From: Devosia sp. 67-54
GTDB taxonomy: Bacteria > Pseudomonadota > Alphaproteobacteria > Rhizobiales > Devosiaceae
Assembly (NCBI RefSeq): GCF_001899075.1
Contig: NZ_MKVA01000005.1
Span: 558,001 to 622,000, forward strand
DNA length: 64,000 nucleotides
Direction: 5' to 3'
The translations under genes were made by a program, and so were the position numbers. Shown here one piece after another: positions 53,215 to 63,074 of the stretch. The notes below the pieces were generated by a model. The model had not been told where the DNA came from and made no database searches. It saw only the letters and a list, made by a program, of their open reading frames with translations. Each line of letters starts with the position of its first letter. Position 1 is the first letter of the stretch.

Positions 53215-54014
53215 CCGCCACCGCGCTGCCGCCGCCCGACGCCGACGAGGACGAGCTCAAGGGCTCGGAAGCGCCGCTGCTCGAGCATCTGATCGAGCTC
53301 AGGAAGCGGCTGATCTACTCGCTCGCCGCCGTGGTGGTGCTGTTCATCCTCTGCTTCATCGTCGCCAAGCCGATCTACGACATTCTGGTGCAGCCCTTCA
53401 TCTGGGCCGGCGGCAAGAACATGATCTATACGGCGCCGCAGGAGTTCTTCTTCACGCAGATGAACGTGGCGCTGTTCGGGGCGCTGTTCTTCGCGTTCCC
53501 CATCATCGCCGGGCAGATCTACGCCTTCGTCGCCCCGGGCCTCTACAAGCGCGAGCGCCGCGCCTTCATTCCCTATCTGGTGGCGACGCCGGTGTTCTTC
53601 CTGCTCGGGGCGGTGCTGGTCTATTTCGTCGTCGCGCCGATGGCGCTGCATTTCTTCTTGGGCATGCAGCAGACCACGGGCGACGTGCAGATCGAGATGC
53701 AGACGCGCGTCAGCGAATATCTGGGGTTCATCATGACCCTGATCATCGCCTTCGGCATCTGCTTTCAGTTGCCGGTGATCCTGACGCTGCTGGCGCGCAT
53801 CGAGCTGGTCAACTCCAAGCAGCTCGGCAAGGGCCGCAAATACGCCATCGTCGGCATCCTGGCCATCGCGGCGCTGCTCAGCCCGCCCGACCCGATCAGC
53901 CAGATCGGCCTCTCCATCCCGATGTACGCCCTCTACGAATTCTCCATCTTCGCCGTCCGCTGGGTGGAAAAGCAGCGTGCCCAGCGCGACGCCGCGGAGG
54001 CGGCGAAGGCGTAG
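53211..54014 (+). CDS. tatC: Twin-arginine translocase subunit TatC
   Basis: A 267-residue membrane protein with six helices. The N-terminal [24 protein letters not shown] has the conserved Glu and LRxRL element that recognises twin-arginine signals; [14 protein letters not shown] and [27 protein letters not shown] follow. The end is Ala/Lys-rich. The start overlaps tatB. Confidence 0.96.
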   Translation: MTATALPPPDADEDELKGSEAPLLEHLIELRKRLIYSLAAVVVLFILCFIVAKPIYDILVQPFIWAGGKNMIYTAPQEFFFTQMNVALFGALFFAFPIIAGQIYAFVAPGLYKRERRAFIPYLVATPVFFLLGAVLVYFVVAPMALHFFLGMQQTTGDVQIEMQTRVSEYLGFIMTLIIAFGICFQLPVILTLLARIELVNSKQLGKGRKYAIVGILAIAALLSPPDPISQIGLSIPMYALYEFSIFAVRWVEKQRAQRDAAEAAKA

Positions 54015-54019
54015 CTTTC

Positions 54020-54117
54020 AGTCGGGACTCCTCTCCCGTTTACGGGGGAGGGGGACCACGCGAAGCGTGGTGGAGGGGGCGGCCCCACGCTCGGTGCAAG
54101 CGGCCGCCCCCTTCCGA
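54020..54117. repeat. Hairpin-rich intergenic repeat after tatC
   Basis: A REP-like element: a CTCTCCCGTTTACGGGGGAG hairpin, a CCACGC/GCGTGG hairpin, and a perfect GGGGGCGGCC (54075-54084) to GGCCGCCCCC (54102-54111) inverted repeat. The style (CTCCC...GGGAG with GTGGTGGAGGGGGC) is common in genomes of this group. Confidence 0.65.
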
Positions 54118-54189
54118 CGGCTCGCCGCCCCTCTTGCCATCGGTGCGCCTCTCCCGCAAAAGAAGCCCTCATTTCTCGGGACTTTCGTC

Positions 54190-55514
<1,325 letters not shown>

Positions 55515-55518
<4 letters not shown>

Positions 55519-56279
55519 GCCTGCGTATCCTCCTCACCAATGACGACGGCGTCGACGCGCCCGGCCTCGCCGTGCTCGAGGCGATCGCCCGGTCGCTCAG
55601 CGACGACGTCTGGGTGTGCGCCCCGGACGGCAACCAGTCGGGCGCCGCGCACCGCTTCACCTTCGGCCGCGAGCTCGAGCTGATCGAGAAGCGCCCGCGG
55701 GTCTTCGCCATCCCCGGCGGCTCGCCGGCCGACTGCGTCGTCACCGGAATGACGTTCCTGCTCAAGGACCATCCCGCCGATCTGGTGCTGTCGGGGGTCA
55801 ACAACGGCCAGAATCTGGGCGACATCATCAACTGCTCCGGCACCGCCGCCGGGGCCCGCGAGGGCGCGCTGCAGGGCGCCATCGGCATCGCCATGAGCCA
55901 GGGCGTCGACTACGAGGTGGGCGCCGCCGTCGATTGGGCGGTGTCCCGCCGTCTCGGCGCCAGGGTGGTCGAGCGCATCCAGGCCGGCGCGCGGCCGGGC
56001 GTGTGGTTCAACGTCAATTTCCCGTTCTGCCCGGTCGACGAGGTCACCGGCATCCGCGTGGTGCCGACGCAGCGCTTCAGGCGCTCGCCGATGAGGTATT
56101 TTCCCTCGGACAATCCGGGCAAATTCTTCATCGCCATCCCGGAAACGCCGAAGCCGCTCGACCCCAGCCACGATTTCCACCTGCTGATGCACGGCAACGC
56201 CATCACCGTGACGCCGGTGTCGCTGCAGGCGACCGATATCGATCTGGCCACCGCGCTCGACGGCACCATCGCCCTGTAG
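55515..56279 (+). CDS. surE: 5'-nucleotidase SurE
   Basis: A 254-residue metal-dependent nucleotidase for 5' and 3' nucleotides. It shows the N-terminal [21 protein letters not shown] with paired metal-binding Asp, [14 protein letters not shown] with Ser, and [26 protein letters not shown]. Start ATG 55515 overlaps the serS stop. In many relatives a pcm gene follows surE; here an intergenic repeat and the M23 gene follow. Confidence 0.96.
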
Positions 56280-56306
56280 CCGCGCCGAAGTTCCGCGCAT
56301 CTTGCC

Positions 56307-56380
56307 CCCCGCAAGGGGGAAGGGAGCCCGGCTGCACCATCCGGGCCCGCCGGTCCTGCGCCTCCCTCCCCCTTGCGGGG
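56307..56380. repeat. Large inverted repeat (REP/BIME-like) in the surE-M23 gap
   Basis: CCCCGCAAGGGGGAAGGGAG (56307-56326) pairs, with a one-base gap, with CTCCCTCCCCCTTGCGGGG (56362-56380). The 293-base gap 56280-56572 otherwise holds an AT-richer stretch at about 56505-56540 that may contain the promoter of the next gene. No gene is seen here. Confidence 0.65.
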
Positions 56381-56572
56381 AGGGACCGAGGGTGGGGGCC
56401 GCAACCACCGGCCCCTCCACCCCGCCCCCGTCGAAACGCCGCTCCGGCTTAACCCTAACCGCCGCTGAATCCGCCGCGCGGCGGTCGCCGCAAAACGCAA
56501 GCGCCTTAAACTCGTCTTTACCTAAAATGCCTATCGTCGGTCCATCGAATGGGTTGCGTACGAGTTGGACTG

Positions 56573-57757
56573 ATGAGTAATCGTGTTGCCGGTCAGGCGC
56601 TCAGGATCGCCGCGTTCGCCGGTGTGGCGTTGGCCGCGACGTCGCTCGCAGGCTGTTCGTCGCTGGGCCTCGGCATGGGGGGCGGCGATGTCACCGCCTC
56701 GACCGGCCCGACGAATGCGATCGGCGGGCAGCAGGCCATGCCGACGGCGCTCTCACCCATCTCGCCCAAGACGCAGGTCGCCATGGGCCCCTACGTTCCG
56801 CCCGAAGATATTTCCGGTGGCTCCGGTGGCCTCGTCACCGGCAGCGCGCCCGTTGCCGCGGGATACACCTCGTCCGCCTTGCCGCCTCTTACAGGATCGA
56901 AACCGATGTCAGCCCAGCCCCAGCTTGCCAATCCGGCTCCGGCGCCCAAGCTCGCTTCGCTGGGCACGCCGCAATCGTCCAGCTCGAACCTGAACGTGGT
57001 TCCAGCCAACGCTTACGCCCACACGATCGAGAGTGGAGAGTCGCTCTACACCATTGCGCGCAAATACAACGTCACCGCGCAGGCGATCATGCAGGCCAAC
57101 AGCATCACCTCGCCCGAAAAGATCTATGTCGGCCAGAAGGTGATCATTCCGGGCCGCGCCGATCTCGCCAAGCAGGTGCCGACCAAGGTTGCGTCGCTGG
57201 CGCCGGTGGAAGCGCCGCTCGGCGCCAGGCCGGTCGCGAGTGCCCCCGCCGGCAACAAGACGGCGGCGATCACCAATCCCAAGCTGGTCGATCCCGAAGC
57301 CTCGCCGGCCACCGTGCCGGTGCAGCAGGTCGCCACGGCGCAGCCGGCGCCGGTCAAGACCCCGCAGCCCGCCGCGCCGCAGATGTCGGGCGCCGACAAG
57401 TTCCGCTGGCCGGTATCGGGCAAGGTCACCACCGATTTCATCGCCTCCAAGGGCACCGGCATCAACATCGATGCGCCCGAGGGCAGCGCCGTCCGCGCCG
57501 CCGAGAACGGCACCGTCATCTATGTCGGCTCGGGGGTCGAGGGCTATGGCAACCTCATCCTGATCCGCCACCCCAATGGCTACGTGTCCGCCTATGCGCA
57601 CCTCAAGGCGACCGGCGTCAGCAAGGGGCAGACGGTCAGCCGCGGCGACAATATCGGCTCGGTCGGCATGACCGGCTCGGTGAGCCGCCCGCAGCTCCAT
57701 TTCGAGCTCCGCCAGGGCGCCACGCCGGTCGATCCGGTGCCGCTGCTGGCCGGCTGA
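56573..57757 (+). CDS. LysM / M23 lipoprotein, amidase-activator type (NlpD/DipM-like)
   Basis: A 394-residue lipoprotein. Residues 1-25 end in a lipobox (AATSLAGC), so it is lipid-anchored, likely to the outer membrane. A LysM domain at about 146-193 (AHTIESGESLYTIARKYNVTAQAIM) binds peptidoglycan. A C-terminal M23/LytM domain spans about 280-390 (AVRAAENGTVIYVGSGVEGYGN, YVSAYAH, LHFELRQG). At the HxGxD zinc site it reads G-T-G-I-N, so the first His and the Asp are missing; it is probably not a peptidase but an activator of amidases. ATG 56573 is chosen as its signal peptide follows. Confidence 0.92.
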   Translation: MSNRVAGQALRIAAFAGVALAATSLAGCSSLGLGMGGGDVTASTGPTNAIGGQQAMPTALSPISPKTQVAMGPYVPPEDISGGSGGLVTGSAPVAAGYTSSALPPLTGSKPMSAQPQLANPAPAPKLASLGTPQSSSSNLNVVPANAYAHTIESGESLYTIARKYNVTAQAIMQANSITSPEKIYVGQKVIIPGRADLAKQVPTKVASLAPVEAPLGARPVASAPAGNKTAAITNPKLVDPEASPATVPVQQVATAQPAPVKTPQPAAPQMSGADKFRWPVSGKVTTDFIASKGTGINIDAPEGSAVRAAENGTVIYVGSGVEGYGNLILIRHPNGYVSAYAHLKATGVSKGQTVSRGDNIGSVGMTGSVSRPQLHFELRQGATPVDPVPLLAG

Positions 57758-57766
57758 TGCTCGGCA

Positions 57767-57820
57767 AATGGTGAATGGTAAGACGGGGCTTCGGCCCCGT
57801 TTCCTTTACCATTCACCATT
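57767..57820. terminator. Bidirectional terminator with TTCG tetraloop
   Basis: Inner stem ACGGGGC-TTCG-GCCCCGT (57783-57800) within outer arms AATGGTGAATGGTAA (57767-57781) and TTACCATTCACCATT (57806-57820). It lies between the convergent M23 and ATPase genes. Confidence 0.75.
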
Positions 57821-57844
57821 CACCATTCACCATTCACCATTCAC
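57808..57844. repeat. Heptamer tandem repeat ACCATTC, five copies
   Basis: Five perfect ACCATTC copies plus a partial one, starting inside the terminator's right arm and ending right at the ATPase stop. Probably made by slippage. Copy number may vary between strains. Confidence 0.8.
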
Positions 57845-58711
57845 TCACACCGCCTTGCCCATTTCGCCCGCCAGCGCCCGCACGAACTGGATGGCGACGC
57901 GGCCGGACCGGGCGCCGCGGGTCTGGGCCCATTCGATGGCCCGGGCATTCAGGGTCGCATCGTCGATCTCGAGCCCGTAGGCGTCGCAATAGCCGCGGAT
58001 CATGCTGAGGAAGGTCGGCTGGTCGCAATTGTGGAAGCCGAGCCACAGCCCGAAGCGGTCCGACAGCGACACCTTCTCCTCGATCGCCTCGCCGGGGTTG
58101 ATCGCCGTCGCGCGCTCGTTGTCGATCATGTCGCGCGGCATCATGTGGCGGCGGTTGGAGGTGGCGTAGAACAGGGCGTTGTCCGGTCGGCCTTCGAGTC
58201 CGCCGTCGAGGATGGCCTTGAGCGATTTGTAGCTGGTCTCGTCCTTGTCGAAGCTCAGATCGTCGCAGAACACGATGAAGCGGGCGTCCTCGGCGGCGAT
58301 CATGCGCATCAGCCGGGGCAGGGACTCGATGTCCTCGCGCGAGATCTCGATCAGGATCAGCCGTTGCGCGAGATAACCTGACACTTCTGCATGGACGGCC
58401 TTGACCAGCGAGCTTTTGCCCATGCCGCGGGCGCCCCAGAGCAGCGCGTTATTGGCGCCGTAACCCTTTGCAAACTGTAGTGTATTTGCAAGCAGCGTGT
58501 CGCGCACGCTGTCGATTCCCTTGAGCAGGCCGAACGGCACCCGCGCCACCTTGGGCACCGGGATCAGATGGTTCTCCGCCGCCTCCCAATGGTACGCATC
58601 CTCCGCTCCGAGCAGGGGCCGCGCCGCCTCCGGCGCGGGCGCCATCGCCTCCAGCCGGTCGGCGATACGCTGCAGCGACGCGGCAATCTGCGTGAGGGTG
58701 TCGTCAGGCAT
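57845..58711 (-). CDS. ATP-binding protein of the DUF815 family (AAA-type)
   Basis: A 288-residue P-loop protein. The N-terminal part has MPDDTLTQIAASLQRIADRLEAM; the AAA core has VRDTLLANTLQFAKGYGANNALLWGARGMGKSSL with Walker A (GARGMGKS), a Walker B in FIVFCDDLSF, and SLKAILDGGLEGRPDNALFYATSNRRH with a sensor Asn. Start at 58711 is preferred over an upstream frame that crosses the promoter region. The family is uncharacterised; it is found at this place beside yajC in many relatives. Confidence 0.88.
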   Translation of the reverse strand: MPDDTLTQIAASLQRIADRLEAMAPAPEAARPLLGAEDAYHWEAAENHLIPVPKVARVPFGLLKGIDSVRDTLLANTLQFAKGYGANNALLWGARGMGKSSLVKAVHAEVSGYLAQRLILIEISREDIESLPRLMRMIAAEDARFIVFCDDLSFDKDETSYKSLKAILDGGLEGRPDNALFYATSNRRHMMPRDMIDNERATAINPGEAIEEKVSLSDRFGLWLGFHNCDQPTFLSMIRGYCDAYGLEIDDATLNARAIEWAQTRGARSGRVAIQFVRALAGEMGKAV

Positions 58712-58774
58712 TTCGGAAAATCCTGCGTCGAAATGGCCTCGGCGGCACTTCGAACGGCTTTGCATTGAATCGGT

Positions 58775-58792
58775 GCGGACTATATAGTCCGC
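58775..58792. promoter_or_regulatory. 18-base perfect palindrome in the ATPase-yajC divergent gap
   Basis: GCGGACTAT-ATAGTCCGC, between the divergent ATPase start (58711) and yajC start (58894). Its centre TATATA could be part of a -10 element. A regulator site or a promoter-embedded operator is possible. Confidence 0.5.
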
Positions 58793-58893
58793 GCGCTTTT
58801 GACCGGATGGATTGTTCCATTGCCGGAAACGCAGCCTATATGCGATCAACCGCGGCGTTTTGACAAGCCGACAACCCATCTGAGGAGTACACC

Positions 58894-59250
58894 ATGTTCG
58901 TGACACCCGCTCTCGCGCAGAGCACCGGTGCCCCTGCCGCTGGCGCAGGCGGAATGAGCGACCTGCTCATCCAGTTCGCCCCGATCCTGCTGCTGGTCGT
59001 GATCTTCTGGCTGCTGATCTTCCGGCCGCAGCAGAAGCGCATGAAGGCGCAGCAGGCGATGCTTTCCTCGATCTCGCGCGGCGACACGGTGGTGACCACG
59101 GGCGGCATCGTCGGCAAGGTGACCAAGGCGGTCGATGGCGAGGACCTCGAGGTGGAGATCTCGCAGGGGGTGCGGGTCAAGCTGACGCGCAGTTCGGTCG
59201 CCGACGTGCGCAACCGCGCCAACCCGGTCAACGACAACAAAGCCTCCTGA
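58894..59250 (+). CDS. yajC: Preprotein translocase subunit YajC
   Basis: A 118-residue protein with GAGGAG before ATG 58894. One membrane helix (LIQFAPILLLVVIFWLLIF, residues about 26-45), then RPQQKRMKAQQAMLSSISRGDTVVTTGGIVGKV, the family hallmark. It works with SecDF in late steps of protein export. SecDF begins 26 bases downstream. Confidence 0.96.
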   Translation: MFVTPALAQSTGAPAAGAGGMSDLLIQFAPILLLVVIFWLLIFRPQQKRMKAQQAMLSSISRGDTVVTTGGIVGKVTKAVDGEDLEVEISQGVRVKLTRSSVADVRNRANPVNDNKAS

Positions 59251-59276
59251 TCCGCCAGTAAGGACGACGTCCCAGC

Positions 59277-61844
59277 ATGTTGCAGTTCTCGCCCATCCGC
59301 ACCGCGATCATTCTCTTCGTCGCCGTGCTGGGCATCGTCTTTGCGATCCCCAATTTCTTCCCCAAGGAGACCACCGCGACCTGGCCGGGCTGGCTGCCGC
59401 ACAACGGCATGACGCTCGGCCTCGACCTGCAGGGCGGGTCCTACCTGCTGCTGCAGGTCAACCAGCAATCGGTGGTCACCGAGCGGCTGAAGACGCTGCG
59501 CCGTGACGCCCGGCAACTGCTCGCCGGCGAGAATGGCATCGGCAACATCATCACCACCACGGACAAGGGGCTCACCATCGAGCTCACCGATCCGACGCAG
59601 AAGGCGGCGGCGCAGGCGGCGCTGCAGAAGCTGCAGACCGGCAACGGCATTCTCGGCGTCGGCGGCACGCAGGAGCTCGAATTCGGCGAGACGCCGGACG
59701 GCAAGCTCACCGTCACGCTCAGCGACGCCGGCATCAAGGACCGCATGTCGTCGCTGATCGCGCAGTCGATCGAAGTCATCCGCAAGCGTATCGACGAAGT
59801 CGGCACCACCGAGCCGATCATCCAGCGGCAGGGTACCGACCGCGTGCTGGTGCAGGTCCCCGGCTTCAACGACTCGCAGCACCTCAAGGAGCTGATCTCC
59901 AAGACGGCGCGGCTCGAATTCCACCTCGTCAATCCGACGATGACGGCCGAGCAGGCCAAGGTGCAGGGCATTCCGCCCGGCTACGAGATCGTGCCGAGCG
60001 CCGAGGGCGCCGCGGGCCCGCCCGAAGAGCTGATCAACGAAAATGTCGAGCTCGGCGGCGAAGACCTGACCAACGCCCAGCCCGGCTTCGATCAGCAGAC
60101 CGGCCGCTCGGTGGTGAGTTTCAGCTTCAACACCCACGGCGCCATCGTGTTCGGCGAGATCACCTCCAAGAACGTCGGCAAGCGCTTTGCCATCGTGCTC
60201 GACAACCAGGTGATCACTGCGCCGACCATCCAGCAGCCGATCACCGGCGGTTCGGGGCAGATCACCGGCAATTTCACGCCGCAGAGCGCCAACGACCTGG
60301 CCGTGCTGCTGCGCGCCGGCGCGCTGCCGGCCACCCTCGATGTCGCCGAAGAGCGCAGCGTCGGTCCGAGCCTCGGCGCGGATTCGATCCATGCCGGCGT
60401 CACCGCGGGCGTGGTCGCGGCCATTCTGGTGGTGACCTTCATGGTTGTCGCCTACGGGCTGTTCGGCTTCTTTGCCGACATCTCGCTGGTGCTCAACATC
60501 GTCCTCATCGTCGGGTCGCTGTCGTTGCTCGGCTCGACGCTGACGCTGCCCGGCATCGCCGGCATCGTGCTCACCATCGGCATGTCGGTGGACGCCAACG
60601 TGCTGATCTACGAGCGCATCCGCGAAGAGCTGAAGGCGGGTAAGTCGATCCTCGCGGCGATCGACGCCGGCTTCCGGCGCGCCTGGGGCACGATCATCGA
60701 TTCCCACCTGACCCAGCTCATCGCGGCCGTCGTGCTGTACTTCCTGGGCTCGGGTCCGGTGCAGGGCTTCGCCGTAACGCTGGCGCTCGGCATCCTGACC
60801 TCGCTGTTCACCTCCTACACGGTGACGCTCTACTTCGTCGGCGCCTGGTATCGCTGGCGCCGGCCCAAGACCATCAAGATCCAGGTCTTCCGCTTCATTC
60901 CGGACGGCACCAAGGTGCCGTTCATGAAGATTTCGCACTACGCGATCGTCTTCTCGGTGATCATCTCGCTGCTGGCGATCGGCTCGGCCTTCACCAAGGG
61001 CTTCAACCTCGGCATCGACTTCATCGGCGGCTCGGCCATCGAGCTGCAGAAGAGCGGCGATGGCGACGCCGATCCGGGCAAGATTCGCGAAGACCTCGCG
61101 GGGCTCGGACTGGGCGACATCCAGGTGCAGCAGTTCGGCACGCCCAAGGACGTGCTGGTGCGCGTGCAGACGCAGCCGGGCGGCGACGCGGCGCAGCAGG
61201 CCGCGGTCAACAAGGTGACGGCGGCGCTCGAAAGCGACCAGTATTCCATCCGCCGTGTCGAGACGGTGGGGCCGCAGGTCTCGGGCGAGCTCACCACCAA
61301 GGGCGTGATCGCCGTGCTGGTCGCGCTGGTTGCGATCCTGATCTATGTCTGGTTCCGCTTCGAGTGGCAGTTTGCGCTCGCCGCCATCACCACCACGACG
61401 CACGACGTGATCATGACCATCGGGCTGTTCTCGGTGGCGGGGCTCGAATTCAACACCTCGTCCATCGCGGCGGTACTGACGCTGGTCGGCCTCAGTCTCA
61501 ACGAAACTGTGGTGATCTCCGACCGCATTCGCGAGAATTTGCGAAAATACAAGAAGATGTCGCTGCCCGAGCTGATCGATCTCAGCATCAATCAGACTAT
61601 CGTGCGCACGTCGCTGACGCAGTTCACCATTCTCTTGGCGCTGTTCCCGCTGGTGTTCTTCGGCGGTGAATCGATCCGCGGCTTCACCATCGCTATGACC
61701 TTCGGGTCGATCTTCGGCATGTATTCGTCGGTGTTCATCGGCGGTCCGATCCTGATCTATTTCGGGCTCAAGGCGCGCGGTGACACGCCGGCCGACAGTA
61801 AGGCGGCGAAGATTCCGAAGCGCGCCGACGGCGCCGCCGTCTAG
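59277..61844 (+). CDS. secDF: Protein-export membrane protein SecDF (fused SecD-SecF)
   Basis: An 855-residue fusion of SecD and SecF with twelve membrane helices. The SecD half begins ILFVAVLGIVFAIPNFFP and has GLDLQGGSYLLLQV, a P1 domain, and IGMSVDANVLIYERIREEL with the conserved Asp. The SecF half (from about residue 560) has FKLGIDFIGG-like sequence (FNLGIDFIGGSAIEL), and LTLVGLSLNETVVISDRIRENL near the end, with Glu/Thr where the classic SecF site has Asp (GYSINDTVV). SecDF uses the proton gradient to pull exported proteins across. Confidence 0.95.
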   Translation: MLQFSPIRTAIILFVAVLGIVFAIPNFFPKETTATWPGWLPHNGMTLGLDLQGGSYLLLQVNQQSVVTERLKTLRRDARQLLAGENGIGNIITTTDKGLTIELTDPTQKAAAQAALQKLQTGNGILGVGGTQELEFGETPDGKLTVTLSDAGIKDRMSSLIAQSIEVIRKRIDEVGTTEPIIQRQGTDRVLVQVPGFNDSQHLKELISKTARLEFHLVNPTMTAEQAKVQGIPPGYEIVPSAEGAAGPPEELINENVELGGEDLTNAQPGFDQQTGRSVVSFSFNTHGAIVFGEITSKNVGKRFAIVLDNQVITAPTIQQPITGGSGQITGNFTPQSANDLAVLLRAGALPATLDVAEERSVGPSLGADSIHAGVTAGVVAAILVVTFMVVAYGLFGFFADISLVLNIVLIVGSLSLLGSTLTLPGIAGIVLTIGMSVDANVLIYERIREELKAGKSILAAIDAGFRRAWGTIIDSHLTQLIAAVVLYFLGSGPVQGFAVTLALGILTSLFTSYTVTLYFVGAWYRWRRPKTIKIQVFRFIPDGTKVPFMKISHYAIVFSVIISLLAIGSAFTKGFNLGIDFIGGSAIELQKSGDGDADPGKIREDLAGLGLGDIQVQQFGTPKDVLVRVQTQPGGDAAQQAAVNKVTAALESDQYSIRRVETVGPQVSGELTTKGVIAVLVALVAILIYVWFRFEWQFALAAITTTTHDVIMTIGLFSVAGLEFNTSSIAAVLTLVGLSLNETVVISDRIRENLRKYKKMSLPELIDLSINQTIVRTSLTQFTILLALFPLVFFGGESIRGFTIAMTFGSIFGMYSSVFIGGPILIYFGLKARGDTPADSKAAKIPKRADGAAV

Positions 61845-62234
61845 ATGGCCGAGCCGGGGCAGGGGTTCTACCCGTACCAGGCGGTGATCGAGGGCTATGG
61901 TAATGGCGGCTTCCGCTTTGCCGGCATGAGCCACCGCGGCTCGCTGCTCTGCCTGCCCACCGGCATGCATGCCTGGGAAGCGACGAGCGCGGCGGAAATC
62001 AGCCGCGCCAATCTGCAGCCGGTGTTCGCTGCCGCCGACCAGATCGACGTACTGCTGGTGGGGCTGGGCATGGACATCGCCGGGTTCGACAAGTCGATCA
62101 GGCAGGCGCTGCGGGAGCGCAACATCATCGTCGAGGCGATCGCCACCGGCGGGGCTGTCCGCACCTACAACATCCTGCTGGGCGAGAACCGGGCGGTCGG
62201 CGCGGCGCTGATCGCCGTCGAGTCGTCGCGGTGA
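61845..62234 (+). CDS. Mth938-domain protein (DUF498)
   Basis: A 129-residue protein starting at the base after the secDF stop. It has YGNGGFRFAGMSHRGSLLCLPTG, VLLVGLGMDIAGFDKSIRQALRERNIIVEAIATGGAVRTYNILLGENRAVGAALIAV, typical of the Mth938/NDUFAF3-like family. In mitochondria a related protein helps build complex I. It overlaps the next gene by four bases, the phytoene-synthase-like protein that resembles NDUFAF6, so a shared role in complex I assembly is plausible, but this is inference. Confidence 0.88.
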   Translation: MAEPGQGFYPYQAVIEGYGNGGFRFAGMSHRGSLLCLPTGMHAWEATSAAEISRANLQPVFAAADQIDVLLVGLGMDIAGFDKSIRQALRERNIIVEAIATGGAVRTYNILLGENRAVGAALIAVESSR

Positions 62235-63070
62235 CGCAAGAGAGCGCTGCCTACGCGACGCGCTACCTGCGCGACATCGACCGCGACCGCTATCTCGCGA
62301 CGCTGGTGCTGCCGTCCAGGGAGCGCGAGGCGATCACTGCGCTCTACGCCTTCAACGCCGACATCGCCTCGGTGCGCGAGCGGGCGCGCGAACCGGCGGC
62401 CGGCGAAATCCGCCTGCAATGGTGGGCCGACGCGCTTGCCGGCAAGGGGCACGGCAATGTGCGGCAGAACCCCCTGGCCGACGCGCTGCTGTCGGTGATC
62501 GCCGACTATAGCCTGCCGACGCCGCCGCTGACGCGGATGATCACGGCCCGCCGCTTCGACCTCTACCAGGATCCGATGCCCGACATGGCCAGCTTCGAGG
62601 GCTATGCTGGCGAGACGGTGTCGGCGCTCTACCAGCTCGGAGCAATGATCCTCAATGGCGGCGCGCCGGTCGAGACGGGCGACGCGGCCGGGCATATGGG
62701 CGTTGCCCATGCGCTGATCGGGCATCTGCGGGCGTTCGGCTACAATGCGAGCCAGGGACGCATCTTCCTGCCGTGGGAGGTGTTCGAGATCTGCGGCGTC
62801 AAGGAAAGCGAGGTGCTCGCCGGCCAGGCGTCGGACGGGCTCGCCGTGGCGCTCACCAAGCTCAGCGAGACCGCCGCCGAGCACCTGCGCAAGGCCGATG
62901 CCGGGACCGCGGCGCTGCCGCGGCCGCTGCGCGCCGTATTTGCACCGCGCGCCGTGCTCGGGCTGCAGCTTCGGCGTGTAGACCCCGACGCCCCATTCGT
63001 CCGTACCGACGATCTCGCCGACTGGCGGAAGATCGCCGCGCTGGGCTGGTGGAAGCTGCGCAACGGTTGA
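62231..63070 (+). CDS. Squalene/phytoene-synthase-family protein, NDUFAF6-like and probably not a synthase
   Basis: A 279-residue all-helical protein of the squalene/phytoene synthase fold. The family's two Asp-rich Mg motifs are not intact: the first place reads YAFNADIASVRERA with one Asp, and the second, usually DVGED, reads AFGYN before ASQGRIFLPWE. Without the metal sites catalysis is unlikely. The same trait marks NDUFAF6, a complex I assembly factor. It is coupled to a Mth938-domain gene, whose relative NDUFAF3 has the same role. A GTG start at 62231 overlaps the prior stop. Confidence 0.85.
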   Translation: MTQESAAYATRYLRDIDRDRYLATLVLPSREREAITALYAFNADIASVRERAREPAAGEIRLQWWADALAGKGHGNVRQNPLADALLSVIADYSLPTPPLTRMITARRFDLYQDPMPDMASFEGYAGETVSALYQLGAMILNGGAPVETGDAAGHMGVAHALIGHLRAFGYNASQGRIFLPWEVFEICGVKESEVLAGQASDGLAVALTKLSETAAEHLRKADAGTAALPRPLRAVFAPRAVLGLQLRRVDPDAPFVRTDDLADWRKIAALGWWKLRNG

Positions 63071-63074
63071 GCGG

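Noticed and set aside
52101-53651. 516-codon minus frame opposite tatABC
   Set aside because: Antisense to three well-recognised tat genes and without any recognisable domain.
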